Source of the DNA: Minwuiaceae bacterium
GTDB taxonomy: Bacteria > Pseudomonadota > Alphaproteobacteria > Minwuiales > Minwuiaceae
Assembly (NCBI GenBank): GCA_028278525.1
Contig: JANQEE010000062.1
Location: 34,751-98,750 of the forward strand
Direction of reading: 5' to 3'
Length of the DNA: 64,000 nt
A program made the translations under genes and the position numbers. This document shows positions 33,444 through 42,123 of the stretch, one piece after another. Position 1 is the first letter of the stretch. Every line of letters begins with the position of its first letter. The notes under the pieces were generated by a model. That model saw only the letters and a list, made by a program, of their open reading frames with translations, was not told the origin of the DNA and ran no database searches.

Positions 33444-35407
33444 CTGCCGATTTCGCCGCCATTCTGTTTGGTGATCGCCACCACCGATGGCCGTGGCGGC
33501 ATGCCGTCCTTGAAATCCGGCCACCGCGTCATCGGGTTGTCGAAGTTTTGTTCCGGTTCGGCCCCGTCCGCGCCCGGATGCTGCACGGCGACGAACAGGG
33601 TTTTGCCGTCGGGGGTGAACACCGGCCCGCACATCTCCGCGCCGATCGGCACCCTGAAGAAGTGTTTGGTCAGAGCGCGTCCGGGCCCGGTCAGATCGCA
33701 GGCGTAAACGCCGTCCGCGATGCCGGTATTCTTCCATTTGCTGCCCTGGTCCGTCGTGATCCAAAGCCGCCCTTGCGGATCGAACGAGCAGTTGTCCGGC
33801 GCAACCAGCCAGCCGTTCTTCGAAACGTCGGGATGGTACTCCGCTTTGTGCTCGGGGTTGGCCGGGTCGCCGCCCTTCAGCAGAATGTTCCATTCATACT
33901 TCAGGGCGGCATGGTCGCGGGCGCCGTCGTCGCCCGGCGGCAGCAGCTCAACCACATGCCCGAACGGGTTCGGGCCGCGCGGATTGGCCTCGTCCACCTG
34001 ATCGGCCTTGCGCTTCGTATTGTTGGTCAGCATCACGTATACCCGGCCCGTCACCGGATTGGGCTCGACGTCTTCCGGCCGATCCATCGGGGTCGCGCCC
34101 AGCGCGTCCGCTGCCTGGCGGGTCTTGATCAGCACTTCCGCCTGAGACTTGAAACCGTTTTCCTGCGTGAGCGGTCCCTGGCCGAACGTTAGCGGCAACC
34201 AGTCCAGCGTTCCATCGTCGTTGAACCTGGCGACATAGAGCGTGCCATCGTCCAGCAGGTCCATGTTGGCCGGACGGCTGCGGGGGTTGTAGCGGCCCGT
34301 GCTGACGAACTTGTAGAGATAGTCGAACCGCTGGTCGTCGCCCGAATAGGCCACGACCCGTCCGTCCGGCGCCAGGGCCGTCGTCGCACCTTCGTGCTTG
34401 AAGCGGCCCATGGCGGTGCGCTTTTTCGGCTTCGAGTTCGGATCGTAGGGATCGAACTCCACGATCCAGCCGAAGCGGTTCGGCTCGTTGGGCTCTTTCT
34501 CGACGTTAAAGCGGTCGTGGTGCCTCCACCACGAATAGCGCGACTTTTCTTTGAGGCCATATCGGGCGTAGTCGGCCGCCTGGGGCAGTTTGGACGGATC
34601 GCCGCCGAAGTAGAGGTTGAAATTCTCCTCGGCCAACAGGACCGTATCCCAGGGCGTCCAGCCACCGGCACAGTTGTTGAGCGTGCCAAGCGCAACCTTG
34701 CCCTCGGGATCGGTCGACGTCTTCAACAGGTCATGACCGGCCGCCGGGCCGGTTATCTCCATATCGGTCCGGGACAAGGCGACGCGGCGCGCGTATTGGC
34801 TGGGGTGTACGACCGACCACTCGCCGCCGGCCTTGCGAATCTCGATTACGCTGGCGCCGTGCGCCGCCATTTCGACGTCGACCTTGTCCTTGTCGATGTC
34901 GTCGCCCTTTTTGACGCCCGAAAACATCAGCTGCCGGTCTGTATATTCGTGGTTGACCACCAGCAGCGCGCGCTCGGAGTTTTGCGAGCCGACCGGCAAT
35001 GGAAAGTAGCCGATGAAATCGTTGTTGTAGCCGAACTGTTGTGCCTGGGACTCGGCCGTCAGGGCGCCGATGTCGAAATCCGGCGCGCCGTCCATCACCT
35101 TGTCGCCCCACCGGATCAGCACCTGGGCGTTGTAGCCCGGCGCGACGGCCATGTCGGGCGTTACGTTGTGGGCGACCTCGGTAAAGCCGAGCGAGGATGC
35201 GGCGGCCTTGGCCCCACTGCCGGATATCGCGACACCGACGCCGCCGACCGCCGCGGTGACCGCGCCGGCGCCGATCGCGCCCAAGACATGGCGTCGGTTG
35301 TAGCGACGGTCGACAATTTTGGCAAAGCTCGGCATGACGCTTGCGTTGCTGGACCGGTCGTCGGGGTCGTCCAGCCGGCTCTCGGTTTGCGCATGCTGTT
35401 CCGTCAC
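33440..35407 (-). CDS. PhoX-family alkaline phosphatase, Tat-exported
   Basis: Calcium-dependent periplasmic phosphatase family (DUF839), about 655 aa. A Tat signal is seen at residues 34-60 (twin arginines in YNRRHVLGAIGAGAVTAAVGG-like context, RRHVLG). The mature part shows the family segments LLVVNHEYTDRQLM, NNCAGGWTPWDTVLLAEENF, RFGWIVEFDPYDP and PDNCSFDPQGRLWITTDQG. GTG 35407 is chosen since GGGAGG precedes it by 5 nt; a longer frame to 35587 has no support. It may scavenge phosphate from organic esters. No clear Pho box was recognised upstream. Confidence 0.9.
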   Translation of the reverse strand: MTEQHAQTESRLDDPDDRSSNASVMPSFAKIVDRRYNRRHVLGAIGAGAVTAAVGGVGVAISGSGAKAAASSLGFTEVAHNVTPDMAVAPGYNAQVLIRWGDKVMDGAPDFDIGALTAESQAQQFGYNNDFIGYFPLPVGSQNSERALLVVNHEYTDRQLMFSGVKKGDDIDKDKVDVEMAAHGASVIEIRKAGGEWSVVHPSQYARRVALSRTDMEITGPAAGHDLLKTSTDPEGKVALGTLNNCAGGWTPWDTVLLAEENFNLYFGGDPSKLPQAADYARYGLKEKSRYSWWRHHDRFNVEKEPNEPNRFGWIVEFDPYDPNSKPKKRTAMGRFKHEGATTALAPDGRVVAYSGDDQRFDYLYKFVSTGRYNPRSRPANMDLLDDGTLYVARFNDDGTLDWLPLTFGQGPLTQENGFKSQAEVLIKTRQAADALGATPMDRPEDVEPNPVTGRVYVMLTNNTKRKADQVDEANPRGPNPFGHVVELLPPGDDGARDHAALKYEWNILLKGGDPANPEHKAEYHPDVSKNGWLVAPDNCSFDPQGRLWITTDQGSKWKNTGIADGVYACDLTGPGRALTKHFFRVPIGAEMCGPVFTPDGKTLFVAVQHPGADGAEPEQNFDNPMTRWPDFKDGMPPRPSVVAITKQNGGEIGS

Positions 35408-35585
35408 AGTCACCTCCCAGTTTGGACCATGGTAATCCATCCGAAACGATGACAAGCGAATTTTACAGTCTGATGATACGCCCCATTGGGGTGTACGGGC
35501 AGACACAAAACCGTTAGGGATTGTTCCGCCCCGCGGCCACATGCGAGACTGCGCCGCCATTGCCACAGACCAGTTGCGCCCTGCC

Positions 35586-36644
35586 ATGCCGGATCAGACC
35601 GAACGCATCGCCGTTTCCGTTCTTACGGGGTTTCTCGGCAGTGGCAAGTCTACCGTGCTGGGGCGGTTGCTGAGCCATCCGGAGATGGACGAGACGGCGG
35701 TTATCGTCAACGAGTTCGGCGAGGTGGGTATCGATCACGCGTTGGTCGCCAGTTCCGACGAAAACACGGTGCTGATGAGCAGTGGGTGCCTGTGCTGCAC
35801 CATTCGCGGCGACCTGATCGATACCTTGCGCGATTTGTTCGGCCGGCGCGAGCGGGGCGAGGTGCCGGCGTTCAAACGGGTGGTGGTGGAGACCACCGGT
35901 TTGGCCGATCCGGCGCCCATCCTGCATACCCTGATGGCCGACCGGGGGGCGGTGGAGCGGTTTCGCCTGGATGGCGTGATCTCGACGGTGGATGCCGTCA
36001 ACGGTGCGACGACCTTGGACAATCATACGGAATCGGTTAAGCAGGCAGCCGTCGCGGACCGCATTCTTCTGACCAAGACGGACCTCGCGACGACGGAAAT
36101 GCAGGAGGACATCCAAGCGCGCCTGAACGCGATCAATCCGTCGGCGCCGCTTATCCCCGTATCCATGGGCGAGGTGCATCCCGATGCGCTGTTCGACGCC
36201 GGCCTGTACGATCCGGCCACCAAGACCGCCGATGTCAGGCGCTGGCTCAGGGACGAGGCGTACGCCGCGCCGGAAGCGGGCGGCCATTACCATCACGGCC
36301 ATGACGTGAACCGGCATAACGACAGGATCTCGGCTTTCTGCCTCTATTTCGAGACGCCGTTCGAATGGGAGAAGCTCAGCTATTGGCTGGAGTTGCTGGC
36401 GACCTATCGCGGCGATGATCTGCTGCGCGTGAAAGGACTGTTCAACGTTGAAGGGCTGGACGTGCCGCTGGTCGTGCACGGCGTGCAGCACATCTTCCAC
36501 CCGCCGGCGACCATCGATGCATGGCCCGACGACGACCGGCGGTCGCGCGTTGTATTCATTACGCGGAACCTGGACCGCGGCACGATCGAAAAGACCCTGG
36601 CGGGCGTGAATGCCGGCCCGCAGCCGTCGGCGGCGCCGGCATGA
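35586..36644 (+). CDS. COG0523 (CobW/P47K family) GTPase, putative metallochaperone
   Basis: 352-aa G3E-family GTPase. Walker A is GFLGSGKS (residues 15-22), the metal-binding CxCC motif is GCLCC (Cys68, Cys70, Cys71), ETTGLADPAPI is the switch region and LTKTDLA the NKxD-type base contact. A histidine-rich stretch GGHYHHGHDVNRHN links to the C-terminal CobW_C domain. Members deliver zinc or other metals, or serve cobalamin or nitrile hydratase assembly. The start is uncertain between 35541 and 35586. It overlaps the next gene by 4 bp (ATGA). Confidence 0.88.
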   Translation: MPDQTERIAVSVLTGFLGSGKSTVLGRLLSHPEMDETAVIVNEFGEVGIDHALVASSDENTVLMSSGCLCCTIRGDLIDTLRDLFGRRERGEVPAFKRVVVETTGLADPAPILHTLMADRGAVERFRLDGVISTVDAVNGATTLDNHTESVKQAAVADRILLTKTDLATTEMQEDIQARLNAINPSAPLIPVSMGEVHPDALFDAGLYDPATKTADVRRWLRDEAYAAPEAGGHYHHGHDVNRHNDRISAFCLYFETPFEWEKLSYWLELLATYRGDDLLRVKGLFNVEGLDVPLVVHGVQHIFHPPATIDAWPDDDRRSRVVFITRNLDRGTIEKTLAGVNAGPQPSAAPA

Positions 36645-37030
36645 TCGATTTCCGCGAACTGCGACTGTCGCGCAAGCCGAACCAGTACCTGATGACGCCG
36701 CCTGGCTTCTGCCCGAACGCGATTCCGAACCGCGAGAGCCCGGTGTTCAAGATGTCGGCCGAGGACTTGATGATGCGGTTCATGGCGGTCGCATCGGCCG
36801 CCCCGAACGTACGGCTGGTGGAACGGGATGCGGAGCGCCGGCAGGTCGAATTGGTCCAACACAGCGCGACGTTCCGGTTTCCGGACGATATCAGCGCGGC
36901 GTTCGTCGCACTGGAAGACGGCGGCTCGACGCTGGCGCTCTATAGCCGGTCCCGGTTGGGCTATTCTGATTTCGGCGTCAATCGGCGGCGGGTCGAGGAC
37001 TGGACCCGGCGTCTGGGCACCGCCGAATAA
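36641..37030 (+). CDS. DUF1499 family protein
   Basis: 129-aa protein with the DUF1499 features PPGFCPNAIPNRESPVFKMS near the start, a central strand-rich part (VELVQHSATFRFPDDI) and the ending LALYSRSRLGYSDFGVNRRRVEDW. No signal peptide is seen. The function is unknown. It is translationally coupled to the COG0523 GTPase gene, which may be meaningful, and the thymidylate kinase gene follows 30 bp later. Confidence 0.85.
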   Translation: MIDFRELRLSRKPNQYLMTPPGFCPNAIPNRESPVFKMSAEDLMMRFMAVASAAPNVRLVERDAERRQVELVQHSATFRFPDDISAAFVALEDGGSTLALYSRSRLGYSDFGVNRRRVEDWTRRLGTAE

Positions 37031-37060
37031 GGTCAAGCGAAAAAGGGAGGACGGCTGGAA

Positions 37061-37750
37061 TTGTTCGTCGCATTGGAAGGCATCGACGGGGCCGGCAAGA
37101 ACACCCTGACCCAGGGCTTGGTGGCGCGTGCTTCGGCGGCCGGCCTGTCCTGCGCCACACTGTCTTTCCCGCGTTATCGAGAAACCGCGTTCGGCCAACT
37201 GGTCGGCCGCTACCTGGATGGCAAATTCGGCGATTTGGAACAGGTCTCGCCGGATTTCGCGGCGCTGCTTTACGCCGGGGACCGTTACGAGAGCCTTGGG
37301 GTGATCGAAGCGGCTTTACGCGACAACGATTTGTTGATTGCCGACCGTTACGTGGCGTCCAGCGCGGCCTATCAGGCGGCCAGACTGGCGCCGGAGATGC
37401 GTCAGGCCTTTATCGACAGGGTCGAGGATATTGAGCATTCCGTCTTCCGGCTGCCGGTACCGGACCTTTATGTCCTGCTGGATGTCCCGCCCGCCCGGGC
37501 GGCGGAGATGGTCCTGATGAAAGCGAAGCGTAGCTATACCGACAAGGCGGCGGACCTGCACGAGGCCGACCACTCGTATTTGGCGACCTGCGACGCCATA
37601 TATCGCGAGATTGCCCGCAAGGGCTTCGGCGCCCCGTGGATCCAGGTTCCGGTCGAGGATGCGGACGGCACCCTAAGGCAACCGGACGATATCGCGAGCG
37701 ATACCTGGTCGGAGATCGAGCGCCGCCTGCCTGAGTCCGGCGCGCGCTGA
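37061..37750 (+). CDS. tmk: Thymidylate kinase with a variant P-loop
   Basis: Phosphorylates dTMP to dTDP; 229 aa. The P-loop reads GIDGAGKNT (residues 7-15), so the usual Ser/Thr directly after the lysine is Asn, as Arg is in Mycobacterium tuberculosis Tmk (GKRT). FPRYRETAFG and ADRYVASSAAYQAARL are the dTMP and DR-Y motifs, again closer to the actinobacterial and archaeal type than to the standard proteobacterial enzyme. The start is TTG 37061 with GGAGG 11 nt upstream. A second, canonical tmk near holB elsewhere in the genome would not be surprising. Confidence 0.88.
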   Translation: MFVALEGIDGAGKNTLTQGLVARASAAGLSCATLSFPRYRETAFGQLVGRYLDGKFGDLEQVSPDFAALLYAGDRYESLGVIEAALRDNDLLIADRYVASSAAYQAARLAPEMRQAFIDRVEDIEHSVFRLPVPDLYVLLDVPPARAAEMVLMKAKRSYTDKAADLHEADHSYLATCDAIYREIARKGFGAPWIQVPVEDADGTLRQPDDIASDTWSEIERRLPESGAR

Positions 37751-37800
37751 TCCGGGACCGAAAAGTCCGGTCAAACTGCTTGCCTGTTGCGGGCGTCACT

Positions 37801-37827
37801 TTGACAATAGCCAGGGGTGGCTATTCT
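37801..37827 (+). promoter_or_regulatory. Promoter-like region with internal palindrome before the PA14-like gene
   Basis: A consensus -35 TTGACA (37801-37806) precedes a perfect 8-bp inverted repeat, AATAGCCA with TGGCTATT around GGGG (37806-37825), which contains a possible -10 TATTCT at a short 15-bp spacing. The site lies about 25 bp upstream of the start codon and could be an operator. Confidence 0.4.
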
Positions 37828-37849
37828 GGATTAAGCGGGAGGCTTTCAG

Positions 37850-38461
37850 ATGACCGCGGTTTGTGGCGCGACATTTCGTTGGATTTACCTGGCGGCGGCG
37901 GTGGCCGTCGCGGCAATGCTGCCGTTGGGCTTGGCTCAGGCGGCGGACAAGTTCACCGGCCTGGAGCCGGCGTCCCCACAGCCGAAGGACGGTGCCCTGG
38001 CGGCCGGCCTCTCGGTCGACTACTACTTCGAGTTCTTCCAGGATATTCAAGAGCTTATCGAATGGACCGAGGTCTTCAAGGGCGAGCCGGGCGAGCCGCT
38101 TGCAACCTTGGACAACCATGTCGGCCAAGGCGACGTTTTGACCAGCGGGCGGAGCAACGGCGTCGGCGCCTGGATCAAGGGCTTCATCCGGTTCGACGCC
38201 GGCCTCTACGACCTTCAGGTCAATTCCAACGACGGGGTGCGGGTGACAATCGGCGGCCAGCAGATCTACGAGGACCCGTTTATCCATGCCGATCGGATGT
38301 CCGATCCGCTGCCCGTGGAAATCACCGAAGCCGGCTGGTATCCGCTGGAAATCCTGTATTTCGAGAAAAAGAACACCTCGACGCTGCAATTGTTCTGGCG
38401 GGTGCCGGATTCCCAGGAATTTGCGATCGTGCCCGGCAGCGCCCTCGGCCACGAGAAATAG
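37850..38461 (+). CDS. Exported PA14-like domain protein
   Basis: 203 aa. A Sec signal peptide covers residues 1-31 (hydrophobic LAAAVAVAAMLPLGL, cleavage after AQA). The mature part matches the PA14 beta-sandwich pattern: VDYYFEFFQDIQELIEW, GFIRFDAGLYDLQVNSNDG, VRVTIGGQQIYED and GWYPLEILYFEKKNTSTLQL. PA14 domains bind carbohydrate or other ligands in secreted proteins. GGGAGG lies 9 nt before the ATG. It stands alone between tmk and tRNA-Gly. Its role is unknown; attachment or sensing at the cell surface is a guess. Confidence 0.82.
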   Translation: MTAVCGATFRWIYLAAAVAVAAMLPLGLAQAADKFTGLEPASPQPKDGALAAGLSVDYYFEFFQDIQELIEWTEVFKGEPGEPLATLDNHVGQGDVLTSGRSNGVGAWIKGFIRFDAGLYDLQVNSNDGVRVTIGGQQIYEDPFIHADRMSDPLPVEITEAGWYPLEILYFEKKNTSTLQLFWRVPDSQEFAIVPGSALGHEK

Positions 38462-38477
38462 CGTCGATTTAGGCGAT

Positions 38478-38551
38478 TGGAGCGGGCGAAGGGAATCGAA
38501 CCCTCGTCGTAAGCTTGGGAAGCTTCTGCTCTACCATTGAGCTACGCCCGC
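38478..38551 (-). tRNA. tRNA-Gly (anticodon CCC)
   Basis: 74-nt cloverleaf on the minus strand with an encoded CCA end. The acceptor GCGGGCG pairs with CGCCCGC, the D-arm is GCTCAATGGTAGAGC, the anticodon loop is TTCCCAA between AAGC and GCTT, and the T-arm is GAGGGTTCGATTCCC-like. The seven-base loop gives anticodon CCC, as in E. coli glyU. Confidence 0.96.
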
Positions 38552-38693
38552 GCGGCGCAGAGTGTATCGTAGATCGGCTTTGAGCGGCAACAATCACGCA
38601 GTTTGCCCAAAACTGGACAAACCGGGTGCGCCGGACGATATTGCAGGCGATAGCTGCGGCCGTGACCCGTGCCGCCAAGAAGAGGTGCCATCG

Positions 38694-39134
38694 ATGCCAA
38701 ACGACTTGGTGAGCGGGAGTTCCGTCGAAGCGGCGGCGGGCCACTACAGCGCCGTAACCCGGGCCATCGAGGTCAGTGTCCGCCCGATCTACCTGGAAGA
38801 GCAGTCGACGCCGGAAGACGATCATTTCGTCTGGGCATACCAGGTCAGGATCGAAAACGGCGGCCTGGAGACGGTGCAATTGCTGCGCCGCTACTGGCGG
38901 ATTACCGACGCGCTCGGGCGCGTTCAGGAAGTCCACGACGACGGGGTCGTGGGCGAGCAGCCGGTTCTGGGGCCGGGAGAAAACTTCGAATATACCAGCG
39001 GCACGCCCCTGACCACGCCGTCGGGGATTATGCTCGGCTACTACGAGATGGTTACCGACATCGGCGAAGCCTTCAACGTCGAAATCCCGGCATTTTCACT
39101 GGATAGTCCGCATCAGCCGGTGCGGCTCAACTAG
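38694..39134 (+). CDS. apaG: ApaG family protein
   Basis: 146-aa protein with the ApaG/FBXO fibronectin-like fold: [42 protein letters not shown], the glycine-rich [18 protein letters not shown] and a final MLGYYEMV. The family is linked to Co/Mg efflux and diadenosine tetraphosphate metabolism, though the biochemical role is unsettled. ATG 38694 has GAGGTG upstream; a longer frame has no support. It lies directly ahead of folE. Confidence 0.95.
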   Translation: MPNDLVSGSSVEAAAGHYSAVTRAIEVSVRPIYLEEQSTPEDDHFVWAYQVRIENGGLETVQLLRRYWRITDALGRVQEVHDDGVVGEQPVLGPGENFEYTSGTPLTTPSGIMLGYYEMVTDIGEAFNVEIPAFSLDSPHQPVRLN

Positions 39135-39175
39135 GCAGGCGCCGCTCGTTCGCCTTTCCCCAGCCTGGCTCTATG

Positions 39176-39230
39176 TATAATGGCTCGACAAGCGATGCCC
39201 CGTTGCCCAACGGCCGTATCGTTGTGCAAC
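39176..39230 (+). promoter_or_regulatory. folE promoter -10 and leader inverted repeat
   Basis: A perfect TATAAT (39176-39181) with a poor -35 precedes folE by 75 bp. Within the expected leader, GTTGCCCAACG (39202-39212) and CGTTGTGCAAC (39220-39230) form an 11-bp inverted repeat with one mismatch and a 7-nt loop. It could be an operator or an RNA hairpin upstream of the AAGGAG ribosome binding site. Confidence 0.45.
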
Positions 39231-39255
39231 AGGTAGGTAACGAAGGAGTTTTGCC

Positions 39256-39867
39256 ATGAAGGCAACGCCCACGCTGGCGAGTTCCAATCCCGAGCCTGAG
39301 CGGCCTAGCCGCGAGCAGGCGGAAGAGGCGGTGCGCACCTTGCTCCGCTGGGCTGGCGACGATCCCACCCGCGAGGGGCTGCTTGGCACGCCGGACCGCG
39401 TCTGCCGGGCCTATGAAGACTACTTTTCGGGCTACGACGAAGACCCGAACGAGGTGCTGCGCCGCACGTTCGAGGAGATCGACGGCTACGACGAGATGAT
39501 CGTGCTGCGCGATATCCGATTCGAATCCTTCTGCGAACATCACGTGGCGCCGATTATCGGCAAAGCGCATGTCGCCTACCTGCCGGAGCATCGCGTGGTC
39601 GGCATCTCCAAGCTAGCCAGGGTCGTGGAGATCTTCGCCAAGCGGCTGCAGATCCAGGAGAAACTGACCGCCCAGATCGCCAACACCATCCAAGACGAGT
39701 TGAAGCCGCTTGGCGTGGCCGTGGTGGTCAAGGCCGAACACCACTGCATGACCACGCGCGGCATTCACAAGCCCGGTGTCGATATGGTGACGAGCCGCAT
39801 GCTCGGCTGTTTCCGGGACGACGAGAAGACCCGGCGCGAGTTCCTGGCAATGATTGGGCCGGCTTAA
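39256..39867 (+). CDS. folE: GTP cyclohydrolase I (type IA)
   Basis: First enzyme of tetrahydrofolate and pterin synthesis, turning GTP into 7,8-dihydroneopterin triphosphate. The 203-aa protein keeps the zinc ligands in [16 protein letters not shown] and [13 protein letters not shown], the GTP-binding [11 protein letters not shown] and [15 protein letters not shown] [19 protein letters not shown] precedes the ATG by 8 nt. It follows apaG after 121 bp with its own -10 element. Confidence 0.97.
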   Translation: MKATPTLASSNPEPERPSREQAEEAVRTLLRWAGDDPTREGLLGTPDRVCRAYEDYFSGYDEDPNEVLRRTFEEIDGYDEMIVLRDIRFESFCEHHVAPIIGKAHVAYLPEHRVVGISKLARVVEIFAKRLQIQEKLTAQIANTIQDELKPLGVAVVVKAEHHCMTTRGIHKPGVDMVTSRMLGCFRDDEKTRREFLAMIGPA

Positions 39868-39883
39868 GGCGAGAATCCTCTGT

Positions 39884-39907
39884 TGCAGCCGGGCCGGCCC
39901 GGCTGCA
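39884..39907 (+). terminator. Perfect 24-bp palindrome after folE
   Basis: TGCAGCCGGGCC is followed directly by GGCCCGGCTGCA, 17 bp past the folE stop. It forms a strong stem in RNA but lacks a T-run, so it may be a terminator of the non-canonical kind or a DNA palindrome. Confidence 0.5.
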
Positions 39908-39998
39908 CATAAGGAATCCCACCCGAACCGTTGGACTTTCCTGAAAAGCTGGCCAATCATGCTGCGGGGCTTCAACGGATAAGCGAATCGCAAGCGCC

Positions 39999-41447
39999 TT
40001 GATCGACTTTCGGCCGATCCTGTTGGTGACCGGCATTCTCCTGGCGACGCTTGGCGTCGCCATGCTTTTACCGGCCATGGTGGACGCCGCCCAAGCGAAT
40101 CCGGATTGGCAGGTTTTCTGTTTTGCCGCCGGTTTCAGCGTGTTTGCCGGCGGCGCTTTGTATTTCTCGGCGCGCGGCAGCGGCGGCGAGGTCACCGTGC
40201 GCCAGGCGTTCATTCTGACCACGGTGGCCTGGGTGGTCATGCCGGCCTTTGCCGCGCTGCCGTTCGCCTTCTCAGAATTGGAACTGTCCTACACGGACGC
40301 CTATTTCGAGGCGATGTCGGGCCTGACCACGACGGGCTCCACCGTCATCGTTGGGTTGGACTACGCGCCGCCGGGGCTTTTGATGTGGCGCGCCCTGCTG
40401 CAATGGTTGGGCGGAATCGGGATCATCGTCATGGCGGTCGCCATCCTGCCGCTGCTGCAGGTCGGCGGTATGCAGCTTTTCCGGATGGAAAGCTCGGACA
40501 CGTCGGAAAAGGTTCTGCCGCGGGCGGCCCAGATCGCCGGCGCGACCGGCGGTATCTATCTGATTCTGACATTCGTTTGCGTCGGCGCCCTATGGGCGGC
40601 GGGCATGCCGCTGTTCGATTCCTTCGCGCACGCGATGACCACTATCGCGACCGGTGGGTTCTCCACATCGGATGGCTCGGTCGGCCATTTCGACAATGCC
40701 ACGGTCGATTGGATCATCGTCGTGTTCATGGTGCTGGGGTCGCTGCCGTTCGTGCTGTATCTACAGGCGGTTCGCGGCCGTCCCTTGCTGTTGTGGCGGG
40801 ACAGCCAGGTGCGCTGGTTCCTTTGCATCGTCGTGATTTCGGTATTTACGATGACGGTCTGGACATCGGTGGAAACCGGGCGCAGCCTTGCGGACGCGCT
40901 GCGCTACTGCGCCTTCAATGTGATTTCGATCGTCACCGGGACCGGTTACTCCAGCACCGATTACGGCCAATGGGGCACGTTCGCGGTCGTCGCGTTCTTC
41001 TTTTTCATGTTTATCGGCGGCTGCGCCGGATCGACGTCCTGCGGCGTGAAAGTCTTCCGGTTTCAGGTCATGTATGAAACCGCGCGGGTGCAGATGAGCC
41101 GGTTGCTGCAGCCGCACGGCGTGTTCGTGCCCCACTACAATCAGCGGCCCATACCGGATTCGGTGATTGACGCGGTGATGAGCTTCATCTTTTTGTTCGC
41201 CCTGGTATTCGGCGTGCTGGCGCTGGCGTTGACGGCGCTGGGGCTGGATTTCATGACCAGTATTTCCGGCGCGGCGACGGCGATTGCCAATGTCGGCCCC
41301 GGCCTTGGCGATGTGATCGGCCCGGCCGGCACGTTCCAGCCGTTGCCGGACAGCGCCAAGTGGGTGCTGTCGGCGGGCATGCTGCTCGGCCGTTTGGAGC
41401 TGTTTACGGTTCTGGTCCTGTTTACGCCGCGCTTCTGGCGGGCCTAG
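39999..41447 (+). CDS. trkH: TrkH-family potassium uptake permease
   Basis: Inner-membrane K+ translocating subunit, 482 aa, with four M1-P-M2-like repeats. Selectivity-filter segments are visible: MSGLTTTGSTVIVG, TTIATGGFSTSDGS, IVTGTGYSSTDYGQWG and ATAIANVGPGLGD, with GGCAGSTSCGVKVFR in the loop typical of Trk/Ktr proteins. The start is TTG 39999 with only a weak upstream site. The TrkA regulatory partner is not in the window. Confidence 0.93.
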   Translation: MIDFRPILLVTGILLATLGVAMLLPAMVDAAQANPDWQVFCFAAGFSVFAGGALYFSARGSGGEVTVRQAFILTTVAWVVMPAFAALPFAFSELELSYTDAYFEAMSGLTTTGSTVIVGLDYAPPGLLMWRALLQWLGGIGIIVMAVAILPLLQVGGMQLFRMESSDTSEKVLPRAAQIAGATGGIYLILTFVCVGALWAAGMPLFDSFAHAMTTIATGGFSTSDGSVGHFDNATVDWIIVVFMVLGSLPFVLYLQAVRGRPLLLWRDSQVRWFLCIVVISVFTMTVWTSVETGRSLADALRYCAFNVISIVTGTGYSSTDYGQWGTFAVVAFFFFMFIGGCAGSTSCGVKVFRFQVMYETARVQMSRLLQPHGVFVPHYNQRPIPDSVIDAVMSFIFLFALVFGVLALALTALGLDFMTSISGAATAIANVGPGLGDVIGPAGTFQPLPDSAKWVLSAGMLLGRLELFTVLVLFTPRFWRA

Positions 41448-41511
41448 GGCGCGAAGCAGGCGTTGGCTTCGCGCCGATCGGAGAGGTTTCGGACAACATA
41501 CGGGACGACTT

Positions 41512-42123
41512 ATGTGGGACGCGTCGATCAACACACTCGAAGGCGGGCGCGTAAGTCAGGTTGAAATCCTGCGCGCGGGATCGGCGGTTCCCTATATCGA
41601 AGTGGTCGAGCGCTGGCAGCATGACTCGACGTTTTTGGCCTTCTTCAAGGAAATCCTGTCAGACGCGCCATTCGACGCTTACTTGTGGGAAACGCCGCCG
41701 ATCACCCGGTCGACCGGATCGCGCGGTTTCGAGTTCGTGATGACGGAAAGCCCGGCGCTGGCCCGAATGCCTGTCGATACCGGTTCCTTCGCCCGACAAT
41801 TCGAGGCGGCCGGACCTGATGCCGAGGTCACGGCCTTCGCCAATCTGGGTGGCGATGCCTTCCTTATCGCGCCGTGTCCGACAAGCGCGCGTGGCGGTTC
41901 CCTGCCGCTCGATGCTTACGCACACCTCGCCGCCTTCACGCGCGCCGCTCCTTTCGACCGGCAGCGTGCCTTTTGGCGTTCTGTCGGCGCCAGTCTCGAC
42001 GCCAGGCTTGCGGACCACCCGCTCTGGCTAAGCACGTCCGGTCTCGGCGTCGCATGGCTCCATGCCAGAATTGACACGTCGCCCAAGTATTATTCGTTCG
42101 ACCGCTACCGCAAGCACGCCTAG
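41512..42123 (+). CDS. Conserved hypothetical protein (possibly DUF6940)
   Basis: 203-aa cytoplasmic protein with no signal peptide or membrane segment. Segments such as AYLWETPPITRSTGSRGFEF, ANLGGDAFLIAPCP and the C-terminal VAWLHARIDTSPKYYSFDRY look conserved and recall a family of about 200 aa known in bacteria and some eukaryotes; I am only moderately sure of the DUF number. It lies 64 bp after trkH on the same strand. Its stop overlaps by 4 bp that of the convergent RND pump gene. The function is unknown. Confidence 0.7.
   Translation: MWDASINTLEGGRVSQVEILRAGSAVPYIEVVERWQHDSTFLAFFKEILSDAPFDAYLWETPPITRSTGSRGFEFVMTESPALARMPVDTGSFARQFEAAGPDAEVTAFANLGGDAFLIAPCPTSARGGSLPLDAYAHLAAFTRAAPFDRQRAFWRSVGASLDARLADHPLWLSTSGLGVAWLHARIDTSPKYYSFDRYRKHA

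Noticed and set aside
37061..37750. Thymidylate kinase read as an inactive pseudogene because of the altered P-loop
   Set aside because: The frame is intact, other motifs are kept, and the mycobacterial enzyme tolerates a non-Ser/Thr residue at the same position.
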